Positions 13,262 through 13,396 of a DNA stretch of 13,396 nt are shown piece by piece. The DNA comes from Alphaproteobacteria bacterium (GTDB lineage: Bacteria; Pseudomonadota; Alphaproteobacteria; RF32; CAG-239). Numbering within the stretch: the stretch's first letter is position 1; every line of letters starts with the position of its first letter. Under the pieces are notes generated by a model. The model ran no database searches. It worked only from the letters and a program-made list of their open reading frames with translations, and had not been told where the DNA came from. The stretch lies in the NCBI GenBank assembly GCA_024408895.1, contig JAKSUO010000019.1:1-13396 (forward strand), read 5' to 3'. The translations under genes and the position numbers were made by a program.

Positions 13262-13396
13262 TATACATATTATCTTTTACAAATGCACTTGGTAATAAAC
13301 CTTTTTTATCACACCATTTAAATAATCCAACTATTGGAACTCTAAGTATATTAGGAAGTTTACCAAAAAAACGAATTGCACTATTGGCACCTTCTA
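13245..13396 (-). CDS. C-terminus of an unrecognised protein (partial, very AT-rich)
   Basis: The minus strand is open from the window edge to TAA at 13247-13245, giving 49 C-terminal residues. They include S-A-I-R-F-F-G-K-L-P-N-I-L-R-V-P, I-V-G-L-F-K-W-C-D-K-K-G and end F-V-K-D-N-M-Y-N-L-V-A-R. The mix of basic and hydrophobic residues reads like a real protein end, not chance translation, but I do not recognise the family. Leucine codons are TTA or CTT and arginine codons include AGA and AGG. In 13261-13380, 31 of 120 bases are G or C (26%), against 50 of 120 (42%) in 13081-13200 of rpoZ. This could reflect recent acquisition. The stop lies 25 bases before the rpoZ start, so rpoZ may partly depend on its transcript. 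Confidence 0.6.
   Translation of the reverse strand, partial: EGANSAIRFFGKLPNILRVPIVGLFKWCDKKGLLPSAFVKDNMYNLVAR

Noticed and set aside
1..13396. CRISPR arrays, tRNA genes, insertion sequences, toxin-antitoxin or phage-defence modules
   Set aside because: No regularly spaced repeats, cloverleaf sequences, transposase motifs or recognisable toxin/antitoxin or defence proteins were found on either strand.

Overview
The window looks like chromosome of an AT-rich (about 40% GC) alphaproteobacterium, probably uncultured or host-associated. This rests on gene order and protein family, since no rRNA is present. The ffs(SRP RNA)-dnaX-ybaB-recR block, the rpoZ-rsh-DUF2062-acpS block, the rsmI-yraN pair divergent from a penicillin-binding-protein activator lipoprotein, and the alphaproteobacterial DnaX C-terminus all point the same way. 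Non-ATG starts (TTG, GTG) are frequent.

Layout. 1-170: 5' end of an HxlR-type regulator (minus strand). 307-1092: an RgpF-family polysaccharide protein (plus), tail-to-tail with yraN. 1089-2274: rsmI and yraN (minus, overlapping). 2354-3643: penicillin-binding-protein activator lipoprotein (plus). 3711-3796: SRP RNA, directly followed by dnaX, ybaB and recR (plus, 3818-6434). 6401-12657: a long, tightly packed minus-strand series running rsh, DUF2062 membrane protein, acpS, MFS transporter, and two tandem GT2 glycosyltransferases; its last gene overlaps the 3' end of recR. 12683-12724: a strong intrinsic terminator separating rsh from rpoZ (12752-13219). 13245-13396: the C-terminus of an unrecognised, very AT-rich gene upstream of rpoZ. 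No gene-free stretch exceeds 300 bases.

How the genes work together. Most are core housekeeping genes: the DNA polymerase clamp loader (dnaX), recombinational repair (recR, with ybaB), protein targeting (ffs), ribosome decoding-centre methylation (rsmI), stringent response and RNA polymerase (rsh, rpoZ), and activation of acyl carrier protein (acpS). Into this framework are set surface-carbohydrate genes: the RgpF-like protein and an MFS-GT2-GT2 cassette that sits after acpS, where many alphaproteobacteria carry lepB-rnc-era.

Most interesting observations: (i) dnaX contains a run of ten A residues exactly at the end of clamp-loader domain III, preceded by an SD-like AAGGA, with stop codons at once in both shifted frames. 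This is a good candidate for programmed slippage giving a short gamma-type subunit. (ii) The two GT2 genes share a 323-bp segment that is identical base for base while the flanks have diverged, which suggests gene conversion. (iii) Both GT2 proteins carry an N-terminal membrane anchor of unusual topology. I saw no CRISPR array, insertion sequence, tRNA, or convincing new defence system.
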